Shown piece by piece: positions 22,990-35,200 of a DNA stretch of 64,000 bases (within the stretch, counting starts at the first letter, position 1; every line of letters begins with the position of its first letter). The notes beneath the pieces are model-generated. The model was not told the origin of the DNA, searched no databases, and worked only from the letters and a program-made list of their open reading frames with translations. Source of the DNA: Parastagonospora avenae f. sp. tritici 18332-5. Its lineage: Eukaryota > Ascomycota > Dothideomycetes > Pleosporales > Phaeosphaeriaceae. Location: positions 1-64,000 of the forward strand of contig JAFJTR010000108.1 of the NCBI GenBank assembly GCA_022559985.1, given 5' to 3'. Position numbers and translations under genes: made by a program.

Positions 22990-24336
22990 TGTCTAGTTGA
23001 ACGCGTCTGCCATCTCACTTGCCCAGATATCTGCGCTCATTCTGCGAGCTAGATGGCCTTGGGTGCTTACTTTAACTTGCTTAGAATAGTCCAGATAGTT
23101 TGCTGTCTGAAGAGGTTGCCGAGTACCTGGTCCCAGGGGTCCTTGAGCGTCTTGCACTAGAGTAGTGTACATATGAGCAACGGTCTGTTTGCTGCTCGGC
23201 CCTTCGTCTCTACTTGCTTCTTGGCTCTCCGCCCTCATTCTACATGCACCCTGTACCATCATTTAACTGCCGAGTTGAAGGGCTGAAGTTTAGGCAGGCC
23301 CTGCGGCCGTTCTCCTTCCACTCTGTTGCTTCCTTGGCGCCTCTGTCTGCGGCCTCATTTCCAGATATGCCCAGATGGGAAGGGATCCGTCTCACCGTCC
23401 TATATCCTGGACTCTCTGTGCCCGTTGTGCGATCTCTGCAAGCGTGTAGGCCCTTGAATGACTCTCGGCCTTGGCTACGGACCGGATGGCTGCCCGGTTG
23501 TCGGTGTAGATAGCGACCATTTGGTTTCTACCTCCTCGTGCTATCTGAAGTGCTGAGACTGCCTTGCATTTCGGTGGCATGGGCCCGGTCCCGCCGTTCA
23601 TGCCAGTGCTGTCTGTGTACATGCTAAGACCCTGGCCTTTCTCGTGCCCTCCATTGTGCCGATTGTGTACTTATCAGCGGTATTGTCTAAGTGTGTCCTA
23701 GGGCCTTGTCGCCATGACGGGGTTAGAAAGGGTGTGATAGTCTTTTGTGCTTCAAAGTCCTCTTTGGCAAGTATATGCGCTAGCTGAACGTGTCGTCGTG
23801 TATGCTCTGCTAGAGTCAAAGTCCCGGATGCTAGATCTGCCTGCAGCCTGCAATGATAAGCCGCAGTCTGCTCCTCTAGAGGTCAGAGATGTCTGCGATA
23901 TATTTGTACGAGAGAATACGAGACAGGTTCATCATTGTATCTCCACATCTATTGCTCGATGGGTGACCAGTACGCTTCTTACGGTTTCCGTACGTCTACT
24001 ACCGTGACAACCCAGGTCAACGCCTTGAAGGCAGCTGAGGGCGCTGACTGTCTTTGGCACCTTTCGACTGACCTCGTCTAGGTGTTCCTTCTTTTGCAGC
24101 TTCGAGGCGTGTGTTTCTCGGTTGCACTTATCCACAAGGTCAGCTTTATAGAGAATAGACGCGAGCGGCAAACCCTGCGATATGCTTGTACTGATAGCGT
24201 ACTTGTGTGACGTGGAATTATCTACAGCTGTGCCAGTATTTCCATCACTAAGAAATCTTGCAATCGTCAACCCCTTTTTCATGAGGTTGGGTTGCAGTTG
24301 CATGCGCGAGACATCGAGCAACGGAACACTAGCCAC
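22990..24336 (-). mobile_element. Decayed LINE (non-LTR retrotransposon) fragment
   Basis: On the minus strand, separate broken frames line up in the order of the 3' half of a fungal LINE polyprotein. Around 24230-24100 the text K-Y-A-I-S-T-S-I-S-Q-G-L-P-L-A-S-I-L-Y resembles the reverse-transcriptase block G-(I/L)-P-Q-G-S-P-L-S-P-I-L, with the G and P changed and no Y-x-D-D left. Around 23520-23440 Y-T-D-N-R-A-A-I-R-S-V resembles the RNase H domain of Tad1/I-type elements (Y-T-D-x-Q-A-A-I). Many stops and frame changes separate the blocks, so the element is dead. The 5' part (endonuclease) was not found. The fragment abuts the assembly scar, so its 3' end may be missing for technical reasons. 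Confidence 0.6.
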
Positions 24337-27300
24337 CTACCACTCTCTTTTGTTCCGTGCGCCGCATATCTTGCTTATAACAGCATAGATTAGTTGGGCG
24401 ACTTCAGACGTCCTTTCCAAACCCTCGAATCGGCGACGGCAAGTCACACTTACAGCCTTCAGATCCAACAACCTGAATACTATTCGGGTGTCTGGTTAAT
24501 AGTCTGCATCTGTTGCATGAGTACAGGAAGCGAGGAGGCTTCGACGCACGTTCGGTGGTAAGGGGGCAAAACCTCAATGAGTAGAAATGCTGCCCAGCAC
24601 GTACATGGACGTCCAGCTCCAGTTATGGATCCCGGCGTTTTGAGCTTTGATGTACTCGCTTGAAAACACTGACTGACGCGCATGAGGGCAGGCCATGCAT
24701 ATCTCCCTTAGATTCGTGCTGTGATACAATTGAAATCCGGTACCATTGCGAATGCCACAGGCACATGCTCCTTGGTCCCATCCTTACCCACTTCGCACCG
24801 ACAAGCTCGTGTATCAAAACCCAGTGTCCACACGTATATGATACAACCACATTCATGTGCTCTACTTCGAGCACAGACACTCAACACCCTTGCAGTGTTC
24901 AAGTTCGCGCTGCCGTTCACGTTCACATGCTAGACCCGCGCTGTGTACCCCTGGACGCGAGTCGAGTGGGATGTGGGTCATCCATTGGGCACCCAACCCT
25001 TTCTACAGTACCAGCGCAGCCACATCCGTGTCATCGTGCATCCCAACGCTTCTCGAAGCCCGACATGAACTGCAAAACCCTTCTCATGCAGCGGAAGCGC
25101 AAGCCGATATGAAGCGAGCGCTGAAGAATTGCCTATTCGGGGGAAAGACTAGCACGTCCCGCAGAGCCGCAGCGTGGCGGTCAAGCCCAAAAAGTGGCTC
25201 AGCGCGGTGCAGTCGCTGTGGCATCAAGAGGTCTAGATGCGTGGCTGGAGCAACGGGTAGACTCGCTCGCGTCGGGCATTGTCGGATGAAGGGCTTACAG
25301 TGGAGATGGGAAGGGTTTCTCGTGCGCGGATGCTCGAGCTCAAGTGGAGATAGAGGTGGAGAAGACGTGAGATTTTGGTACGGCTTGAACGGGAAAAGAC
25401 ACATGTGCTGAAAGACGGGATCTAGAGAAAGGAAAAATGTAAAACAATGAGATGGTGAAAGGTAGGGTCGGGCAGCGTTCGGCCAAACCTCAAAGCTCGC
25501 ATGTGAAAATGGTCATGTGCAGAGCATCTCCATGCTTGCTGCATCTCAACAATAATCAATGAGATGACTATTCCATCAATATCAGCGCATATTCACATCG
25601 CAATTACCTGCCTCGCCCTCCTTTGTGCACTTGCACCGACCCACCTATTCATAGACAATGCGAGGCATTGTGACGTCTGTTGGCCGTTTCCGTTTTCAAT
25701 ACAGACGAAAGCGGAAGTACCCCACTTTAACGCAAGCTTCTAGAAAACTTCTCTTGAGCGAAGGTTGCAGCGTGAGTGGAGTCGCCAGACTAGCAATTAT
25801 CGGGAGCTACTGGAGATGGATATTGTGTGCGTGTCTGCGAATAGCGTGGCGCTGAAGAGATGGATGTGCGGATCCGCTGCGGGCGCCGTCGTTGTTGATT
25901 TCGATGGAAGGTTTCGGTTTAGCGAGTGGGTGTGTAGATACGCGCCATCTCGACGCTGACTTACCGATAAATCCTCCGCATCGAACCACTTACCACTCTT
26001 ACTGTATGATCATTATTACATGCGTGCGTAACATGGACCAAAAATGCACACTCCTACTTGCAAAAGTCGACATGCAGGAAGTAATGATTTCGCCGTCCAG
26101 ACCACATATTGACGCGTCTCTTCCCCACCTCGGCTTACCCTTTCCATATGATCGACAGTACCCCGTACCTGCATCTCGTCGCACTCGCCAAACAGGAAAA
26201 ACCGACGTCATTTTTGCTTCCCCGTGTGACCATGCAAAACCCCGGATTTGATCATCTGGGGTCCACGATGCGGGTCGATATTCTCGATCTTTTCGAATGG
26301 GGAAAGACGAGGTGATCATTGACCTGGAATGGAATAAAGGGTGAAAAGGTACTCCACTTGAGAGATTGGGGTCGTGCCGAGCGCGTAGTCGAGACGAGTC
26401 TCTTCATGCGGCCATGCAGTAATAATGAAGCGGTCACCGCGTACCTGGACACAGGGAACATCTTGGTGTTCTGATTTAGGTATGCCGGTCTTGGCGTCAG
26501 GGTGCCGATTCAGGAAGAACCTGGGGGAAAAGGTGCGCGGGGGAGCTAAGCGGCGTGCCGACGGTGTGTGTTGATTCATGCTCCAACACCCTCATGCTGT
26601 GAAGCTGAATCGCAATCAAACTCAGCGCTGACAGGACGCCATGCCATGGAACATTCCGGCGTGGCTGAGAGTCGCTGATGAGGCAAATAGTCGGGGTCAG
26701 CTGCGAAGCTCGAGATTTCTCGTCTCTAAGGTTTTCCCCGCATTTAGAGTTAGAGCCTTCTCTCTCCACGAGGCGGATCCTGGTCTAGTCGGGGTCTGGT
26801 TGCCTCAAATGCCAACGGTTGTTGTACCGTCGCAGTCGCGCGCCCGTAAAGAAAATAAAAACATAACGTAAAAAACCTCCGGCGCGAAGCTCAGAGGAGA
26901 AATGCCACGCGGGTAGGGAGCCGCTACGTGCAAGTTCAAAAGGGGAACCAGGGAACGCTAAAGTGACGATGGTCGCACATGAATACTTTACATCATCCCT
27001 GTTTCATAGGGAGGCTGGTGATGGAGGTTTGGGGCGATGCGCGCGCTCTGGAACCTGAGGCTGTGATGTCACGCATCACGAAACAACATTGCAAGTACCG
27101 CTAGCTTTCCCGGCGACCAGGCAGTTGACTCACAGCGGCGAACTGGTGCGATCGCGAGTTGCCAGGTGCATCGCGGTTTGTGTTGCTTTGTTGCCTCGGA
27201 GTAATTGCCGGAGTCCACTCCGTCCAGACAAGCTTTTGCGGGGAGATTCTCTGGCCGTTGAGTATATTGATTGTTTGGTAGCAAATGACGCCGGTCCCAG

Positions 27301-30300
27301 GAAACTTGCGGCCGTAACGTGACAGCGCGAAGTGCCTCGGTATCTCTTTTTGTTGTTGTGAAGATGTGAAGATGTGAAGATGCAAGCCGGCAGTGTCTTG
27401 TGGTTGCGCGTGGCGATCGGCGATGCATCTTCTTGCAACCAACGGATCGGATCTGGGGATCGTGAGCATGGTTCTTCGGTCCTATCGCGTAGATTCTTGG
27501 GCAATTTTGAGTCTGATGACATGCCAGCGCGATGCAATGAAGTTCAGTGTGGTAGTGCGTTGTCAAAAACCTGGATCATGTTGTCGCATGGGAGATGAGC
27601 AGCGACCTCGTGCCTGAGTGCCCAGCCAGGAACCTGAGACAAAAAGCATGCGTTGTCCGGGGTAAAGTGACGTACACGACGTTCAGCTGGGATGGAATTG
27701 TTGCCACAAAGCTAATACTCCGAGGGTCTGTGGGCGGCCATATGGTGCCGACAACCTACTGCATGTTGTGTGTTATTGCTCATGACGTCGCGCAAAGTCA
27801 GGAGAGAAACGTGGTGTTCAGCAGATGATGCCGTGCCCGTTGTTTCTTTTTCTCGAGGAAGCAGAATGCGCTGTGCAACTGAACGGACGACAATTCGAGC
27901 AGTAGATTGGTTTCCCAGAACCCGGCTACGGCAAAGGGGCCTGTGGTCGTGGGGTGCCGTCTTGTACAACGCTTGAACAACGAGACATCACCCACCTGAT
28001 ATCAGGGACTTCCTGATATGGCAGACAAAGCTGCATGTACTCACCGCTAGTGATAACAGCTGTATGCAAGCCGTCGATACCGGGGTAGGATAACAGTGTG
28101 AGACGGATGAAATGACTCGATAAACAAAAACATGTAATGATTACCGTGTGTACGCATTGTCTAAGCCCATTATCTTGGCTGTGGTGTTTGGTGCGTTGAA
28201 GCATTGCCAAACAAGCGTGCGGGAATGCAGGTTGTATTGACGATACAGTGGCGTCGTGCGGTGAAGTCCATTGAAGCAATAGGATGTCTCTCCGCAGCCA
28301 CGACTTAGGAGCACGACATACTGGAGACGGTCTCGATGGCTTGATCGTAGCGCAACTGCACGGCGGCAGTTGACGAGCCGGGTCGGTGTCGAGTCTGCCT
28401 CTAGATGCACTTACCGATATCCTGAGACGTGCAGCCAGGGCGCCAGATCGACATCGAGCAGGGTTTGGCGGAGAGAAATATGACACCGAAATGCCAGCTC
28501 GCGTCGTGAAAGGTGTGACAGCACCTAGTACATGTGACGAGCACCCCCACGGGCACGACAAATGAAGATGCAAATTCGGGGGTTTGGTGACGGACAGCCC
28601 CAAAGGATGCGATATCACAGTCACAGGACGAGGGGGTTCAAGCGTATTACCGGACATTTAACCTTCAATCGTCAATCCGCCTCCCGCGGTGGCGGAGTCC
28701 TTGTACATGAGGCTGAAGCGTCCCCCACTCAGGTGCAAGAGAAACTTCAGATGACCTTCATGCAGGCGCTAAGATGCCAACGCATCGACCTCCAGACCGA
28801 CAGTGGCCGCGGGGTAGCGCTACGGGTGCCTGATAGAGCGTCGCTGAACGATCGCTGTTCGCCGTGTCGCAAGGGTGACTGTTGTTTTTAGCATCATGTG
28901 GTCAGGAGATGCAAAGGACGATACAGATAGGATCGCGACGAGTGAGACGATTATGAAGGGTTCTGAAGGGGCGTCTGGGGCTGCTGGGCGGAGTCCGGTG
29001 CCGCCCATGCGATCTGGGGTAAGAATCGCTGAGCGCGAAAAGGGATTGACGAATCCGCTGTTCTCTTCAGGTCAGCTGGAAGGCTTGCGTGGAGATTGAT
29101 GCGATGTTGATGCAACAGAGAGCCTTGATAAGCGACGACGCGTCGTATGGCGAAGGGCTCCCTTGCCATTGCGAAGCATTGCAGTGCCTCCAGGGCTGCC
29201 TTGAAGTGGACTGTGTAATCGCCGCCGTGTCCCCGGCGAACCATTGCATGTCGTGCTGGGACACGTGCGAGGCACGATGTTCGTCTCTGTGGTTGAGGCC
29301 GCGGGCTGAGTCATAAGGCTGAAGGGTATCTGCAGCGCTCGAGTCTCGACAGCGATCCACGCTGTACGCACGGAGGAACCCAGATGCACTCGCCACGCTG
29401 CACTTCGGACAAGTGCTGGTCAATAGCACGCAAGGATAGTCTCACGAGGTCGCCGCCCTCGAGCTCCGCATGCCCTTGCTGTTCTCCCTGTGACTGAGGG
29501 CGCGAGCGCCAACAGCCTAAGCCAGGCACGCTTTCAAAGGAACGCACGTTGGAGACCGGGCCGAGGGAGGAGGCTGGGCCATAGCCGCCAAATTCCGCCC
29601 AACTTGTCACAGCCCGAGGCATATTGGCAGATCCTCGCTCTGCATATTGTCACAATAAGGGACTGAATTCAACATGCCATCGTGACTCTGGTAACGTGCG
29701 TAAAAGCGTTCAACCTGCGGCAGATGCGACGAAAATAAGGTGCTCGCTACAGCATCTGAGCCTTGCGCGATTGGTGGTTTGTGGCGTTGCATGATGAAGC
29801 CCACAGCACAAGCGTGCATAAGCGCTTCCTGGGCTAGATGATTCAGAATGGCGGTAAAGAAGCCTGCTAAACGCAACTGGCTCTCGTCGCAGGCGTGCGT
29901 CTTGTTGAGAGTCCTACCCCGGTAGTCAATCGACCAGAAGAGCAAGTCGATGAGGCCTTCAGGTCATGCTGGCCTGCTGTATCTGCTCAGCGGCCCCAGT
30001 CACAAAAACCACGAACCACAAGTGGGAAGTCGATATTGAAGAATCCGCTTTTGTCATTAAGTGCCTAGCTAAAGCACCACCTATCTCATGTAGAGGTAAT
30101 GCTATCCTCGTCGTGCGGCTTCGTAGAGCCGTACTACGCCGCCGCCGGGGTATAATGCTCGACTATTCGAGCCTAGTAGTACAATGCAAGTGATAGTACA
30201 GATCTGTCGAGGGCTATCGCTCGACAGAGAAGTCCGACCAGAGCACTCAGGCGTGAGCCGTGACCTGTCTTCAAACCATAATCGCCTTTTGCGGCGTGGT

Positions 30301-30509
30301 AAACTGTTTGAAAGAAATTCGTTGCCTCGTGGCATACAGAGACCTGAATAGGTTCATTGTGTTTTGAGGGAAATAATCCATCGTCGACCGCTCATTGTAG
30401 TCGCCCAGATGGCCAATAGTACAAAGGAAATGATCAGAGAAAACGCCGCAGGCCCAGTGCCTGTTTCGCAGATGCCGCTAAAAGTGCAAATGAAGAGGTG
30501 GCTGTTGGC
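24337..30509. other. 6-kb stretch without a recognisable gene
   Basis: Many frames of 60-240 codons on both strands overlap each other; none shows a domain, a leader peptide plus phase-consistent introns, or a familiar family. The 243-codon minus frame 28657-27926 and its neighbours contain several splice-like sites but no consistent model. A short direct repeat of tgaagatg occurs at about 27358-27381. Possibly old, mutated transposon sequence linked to the LINE fragment; I cannot show it. Confidence 0.45.
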
Positions 30510-32255
30510 TTACCAGCCGGCCTGATGATATTGGTTAATACCAGCAGAATAGACATCGTGGTTGAGGCTGTTGAACTTGGCGTCGTCCATGAAAGGTGTC
30601 ACCCTATCCTGATTCGGCTGTGCTTCTGCATTCACGTTGGTGATATTGCTGGTGGTGGCTGCTCGGCGTAGTGCGGGCAGTGAAATGGCGCTCTGTTGGC
30701 GCTTGGCCACAGCATTGCTTGTGGCATTCTTCTGTTGACGCTCCCATAGAAGGTTCTGTCTCAAACTCGAAGTAAGCTCACTTTTAAGCATCTCACGTCT
30801 TGTGGTACGCGGCGACATTGCTGGTGGGTAGTTGTTGGAGGTGGTCTGGATGATTGGTTTGGCGCGAGATTGAGACCTCATCATCAAACCCTCCTCCTGA
30901 GGCGAGTTGCCACAAGAAGGACCGTTCGGTGTGGTAGTGCGGGATCGTCGAATGGCAGAGGTAGAGCGCGATGCTTCATTCTGCAGTTGCTTTGCCCTGT
31001 CACCCTCATGGAGTGCGGTGGTGAGGAGGGAGCGGTGGGAAGTGAGGAGGTTAGACTTCGATTCGACGCGGTTGAACATGTTGTTCTCCTTGGGACTGGC
31101 CGCGCCGCTCTCCTCTTCATCAACATCGTCCCACTCGCCGTCCTCCGAGTCCTCTTCCTCGATGGCGCTCTCGTCTACATCGTCTTCGCTGTCAGACTCA
31201 ATGGCGGCGTCGCTGTCAGATGTCATATCATGGTAGGTGCGCGTGCTGACCTCCTGCTTGAAAGAGGTCGTCTTCTTCATGGGAGGAGCCTTGCGGATGT
31301 TGTCCGTAAGTGAGCTGCGCTGTCTTAAGGAATAGGCCTCGAACGAGCTGGCAGCATCCTCATCGGAGGAGCCGCCGAGGGTGAACATGGGCTGCCTCTT
31401 CTTGCCGAGCTCGAGCCTGGAAGGAGGCTGACGAGCGACAAAGCTGGCTGATGACTTTAGGATAGGCGTAGGGTTGAGGCTGGTGCTGGAGCGGACAGAG
31501 GTGGAGATGTGGCCACGCTCGAAGCCGCGGACGACGCTGTGGTGGCTCATGTCAGTGGACGTGCTCGCCTCGGAGCCGACGGGTGGGCTCATGGGCTCGC
31601 TGTCCTGGACGGTTGCCACGGTGGAAGACGAAGACTCTGGAATGCGGCGGGCGGTTGTCGGTGGGGAGGCGGGGCGGGGAGTGGGTGCTTCTGCGGGCTT
31701 CTGCTCTTCAGCGATGGGCGCGGCGAGCTGCGGTGGGAGTGGCGACAACGGCTCAAGGAACTTCTTCTCTTGAATCGAGTTGACGACCTTCTCTAGGCCG
31801 ATGGGGGTCATGTGCTTGCCACGGGCGTGGCTAGTCGCGGAGTCGTGGCGGCGAAGGTCCGGGCGCGAGGCCGAGGTAGAGTCGGAGCGGGACGCGGTGG
31901 TGATGGCCGTGTCCAGGTTAGAGTCGTCGGAGGCTACGCTTGAAGACAGTTCCGGCATCTCAGCGGGCAACTGCTGCTCAAACGACCACTGCGGCGAGAC
32001 AAGGTTGTCGGGCTGGCAGCAGAATGTCTCGCGCGACCACAGCCGCCACGCCATGTTCTCGTAACGCTTGCCGTCCTCCATAGCCGGAGAGCATCGTGCA
32101 AAGACTGCACGGGTGAGTTAGTAGTGGCCAGGCGGGCATATAAAGCCGCACTCACCAGACCAGAGGCCAAAAAGATTCTCTGTGTTGCGCGTCTCGATGG
32201 TACGCATTGAGCTGTGCTCGACTCGCACAATGGGGCGTTCGGCGTGGAGCGGCAT
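30510..32255 (-). CDS. DUF1752 / AreA-N-like regulatory protein
   Basis: Exons 32255-32156 and 32104-30510 on the minus strand, 51-bp intron (phase 1), product 564 aa. The motif spans the intron: N-T-E-N-L-F-G-L-W-S, then R-Y-E-N-M-A-W-R-L-W-S-R-E-T-F-C-C (residues about 26-65). This is the conserved block of the fungal GATA/AreA N-terminal-like domain (DUF1752), also found in proteins linked to nitrogen or glucose regulation. The rest is long, Ser/Pro-rich and disordered; it holds an acidic stretch (D-S-D-S-E-D-D-V-D, about 290-330), and K-K-T-T-S-F-K-Q-E-V, which resembles the DUF3295 region found with DUF1752. No DNA-binding zinc finger is present, so it is not AreA itself. Probably a phosphorylated nuclear or signalling regulator; the exact role is not readable. 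Confidence 0.8.
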
Positions 32256-35200
32256 CGTGAGGGTCGGATCGGGGCTGTTGTGGTGTGGATATACGGGTGT
32301 GGTGTTGTGGTGGGCGTTCCGCTTGCGTCAGTGACGGCGAGGATGCGATTGCGTCAACGGAAAGCAGCAGGGCCAGCAGTGAGAGTGCCGGCGTTACTAC
32401 AGCGGTGTCGGATACATGGAGACAGAGGATGTGTTATGGGAGGTGGAGGTGAAGGGCGCCGTGTTTGGGAGTGTTGCAGTGAAGTAGCCAGCAGTAGGCC
32501 GATGTGGGAGTGGAGCTGGGTTGTATAAAGACAGTCGGTTCTATCTGCGACAGGGGTCTGTCCACTGTCCCATGCGCATGGGCAAGAGCGATGAACCTGG
32601 GCCGACTTGCTGGCGCACAAGCCTCCCACACCAAGCCAACACCCCCTGCACTTCAATCCGCCCTAATCTTGGACGCCCCCCGGAGGCTCCCCGGCAATTT
32701 ACTCTTACGGCCTGCTGCTACCGCTACCGCGACCGCTACCGCTCTTTGACGGTTGCGTTGCGACGCTCAATACGCCGCTGGCCCGCCGAGCAGACTCTTC
32801 TGGCTGCCATGTCTGCCTCTGCGCGGACAGAACCTCCGGACCTCTGCTGCCCTCAGAATGAATGAATCCGCTCTGCCTCTAATCGCGGCGACAGCACGCA
32901 CGCAGACAGGCACCTACGCCACCAGCTCCATCTCTGAAAGCGTCGGCGCCCGCGTGGCTCTGCGTCCAAGTGCCAGCTCGGCCTGGGCGTGGGGAGGCAC
33001 ATGATTCTCTCCCCCGAGGACGTGCACAAGCAAGGTTGCACTTCCAGAACTCGCGTCGAAAAAGGCTGACTCGCTGCCTTTCGGCCCTCGTCTCATGTCC
33101 AGCGCGTCGATTCACGCAGCGCTCACCCAGTGCGCGCCCGCGACGCTGACAACAGTGGCCGCCTGCCTCTGCGACTGCGCTGCGACTGGTTGCGACGTGC
33201 TCAGTTGACGTTCGCGCGCTGGTTGCACGCCGTATCGTCACCTGAGCCCGCCAGAAATTCGTTACGTTACAATACCGCTGTGTCAGCAATTCCCGCACCA
33301 GATTTGCGCTGCATGTGATGCGTCGTGCAAGGGCCTATTTTGCGCTTCGCGGAAGCAGGCCAGCCCTCCGCGAGCGTTTCTTTTCTTCTCGCTTCATCCA
33401 ACCATACCCCTGTCCGTCCTCCAGACATGTGACTGTGCATGTGGGCCCCGTCGTGGGCAACTGCTCGAGGGCGCTGCGAGGCCATGGACCCTGAAAATCG
33501 AGCCATCATATGCGCATCGTCTTCTCCAGACAGCCTCACCATGTTTCTGAAGAACCTGGGACAGCCCTGTCTACAGTCGCGAGCCGTTTTCCGTTTGCGC
33601 GAACATCTGCATCTGCCATTGTCATCACGAGCATGTTGCATTCTTCCGCTGGCGGTCAACGCGGCACCTGGGCAGTCTCTGCGTGCGCTGATGACGTGCC
33701 GCTTCTGGCTGGCTACGCTATCGCGAACACATTCTCAACCTGCTGCGACAACGGTATGCCAGCAAATGGCTGAAATCATCGCCATCACCTCTCGCTGCCA
33801 TTGTTCGCCAGGTTTCTCTCTGCGTTGGCCATCGCATGGGGGAGGAGGCACGAGGGACAAGCCCGGTGGCCACGAAGGCTTTGAGTGGTCTATTCTCGAT
33901 ACCTGAGACACTGATCCCCCAGAAAGTTCCGCTCCATACCTCGGGGCAGACAAATCTACCCCACGGTCTTTGTGTCTGCTCGATCCGTACCTGAGGCACA
34001 GTTTTGCTACGTCACTCCATTACAAGGCAATCTCTCGAGGTCATATGCAGACGGAGGCCGAATCACGGAGCCGCAAGGGGATCATGTGCGACCTACCACT
34101 TCGCCGTATGCGGCGTGACTACATGTTTCATGAGTTGTACAGCGACAATCACAGTTTTACCAAGCCGTGTTGGATCATTTACGTGGCACTCTGCGACTAC
34201 CAGCCTATCCATCTCCAGTTCCAGTACATAGTGATCACAACCACAGCCCTTACTCTAGCCGCTTTAGGTGTCCCCCACATTTCGCCATACAGTGTCTGGC
34301 TCGACTCATCGATCTTCACGCCTTGAGTAGGTACGGTGAAGGGATATTTAGTCTTATAGGCTATAGGAGGATTTGCTAAAGTCTAGGGCGCTCGTGACTA
34401 CAAAGGTCGTCCTGCCCGTCGGACCGTGGCTCCGGAAAAACGCTGGTAGTACAACTCCACGAATAGCCAGCGGCTGTTCAGCCTCAGCAAGATCACATCT
34501 TCTGTGTTGCCGTGCGCGTTACTCCGAGTATGAGGCGCCTATTGATTAAAGCAAGCATCACACTCTGCCTCATGACCAGGACTCGCTTCGCCCTAGGGGA
34601 CGTTCTGTAGACCGCCTTCTGCGTTATTGAAACTAACGCTCAACTATACATCAGAACCCTGGTGTAGACGCAGGGGTGCCAATCCATCTTCCCCAGATTG
34701 TCCATGCGAGCTTGGCATGACGTTAATATAGCAACTCGAGCGGTCGTTAAGAGGGATCTTGAGTAACACGTGATGCGCCTCCGTGTGTTCTTGCCAGGAC
34801 GGTCATTGAGAAGTCGACAAACGTGCAGTTCATGTTTACAGACCAGCGGTCGGAATGCAGTGAACCTAGCGCTCCCCACGGAATGTTCATACATACATAG
34901 TTGACATCAACGTCAACCTCCACACTATGACATTCAGGCCGTCGAGGACCTTACGCATTCGTGCCTAGATTGCATTTTCCTGGCGTTCTAGGAACAGACT
35001 CACCGCGTATCACAATCAACTGGACTTCTTTTTTCGTCGTCATTCTTTGGCCGTATTGTAACACCAAATCGAGCAAAACGCGACGATCAATTCTTCTCGA
35101 CGAAGGAACAGAATGAGCGTTCGTATCACGTCGGGAACAGCCAGCCATCCCGCAGGCCCGCAACTCAATTTCGCAACGTCTGGGCGTAACGATCGCCTGT

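Noticed and set aside
22692..23052. Poly-Pro/poly-Gly frames
   Set aside because: Products of the poly-C artefact and the N gap.
27926..28657. 243-codon minus frame with splice-like sites (donors near 28410, 28140 and 28043) and nearby alternative exons
   Set aside because: No exon combination kept phase to the end, and the protein matched nothing I know. Left as unsupported.
29607..29945. 112-codon minus frame of fairly protein-like composition
   Set aside because: No recognisable domain, no consistent flanking exons; may be a transposon relic but cannot be supported.
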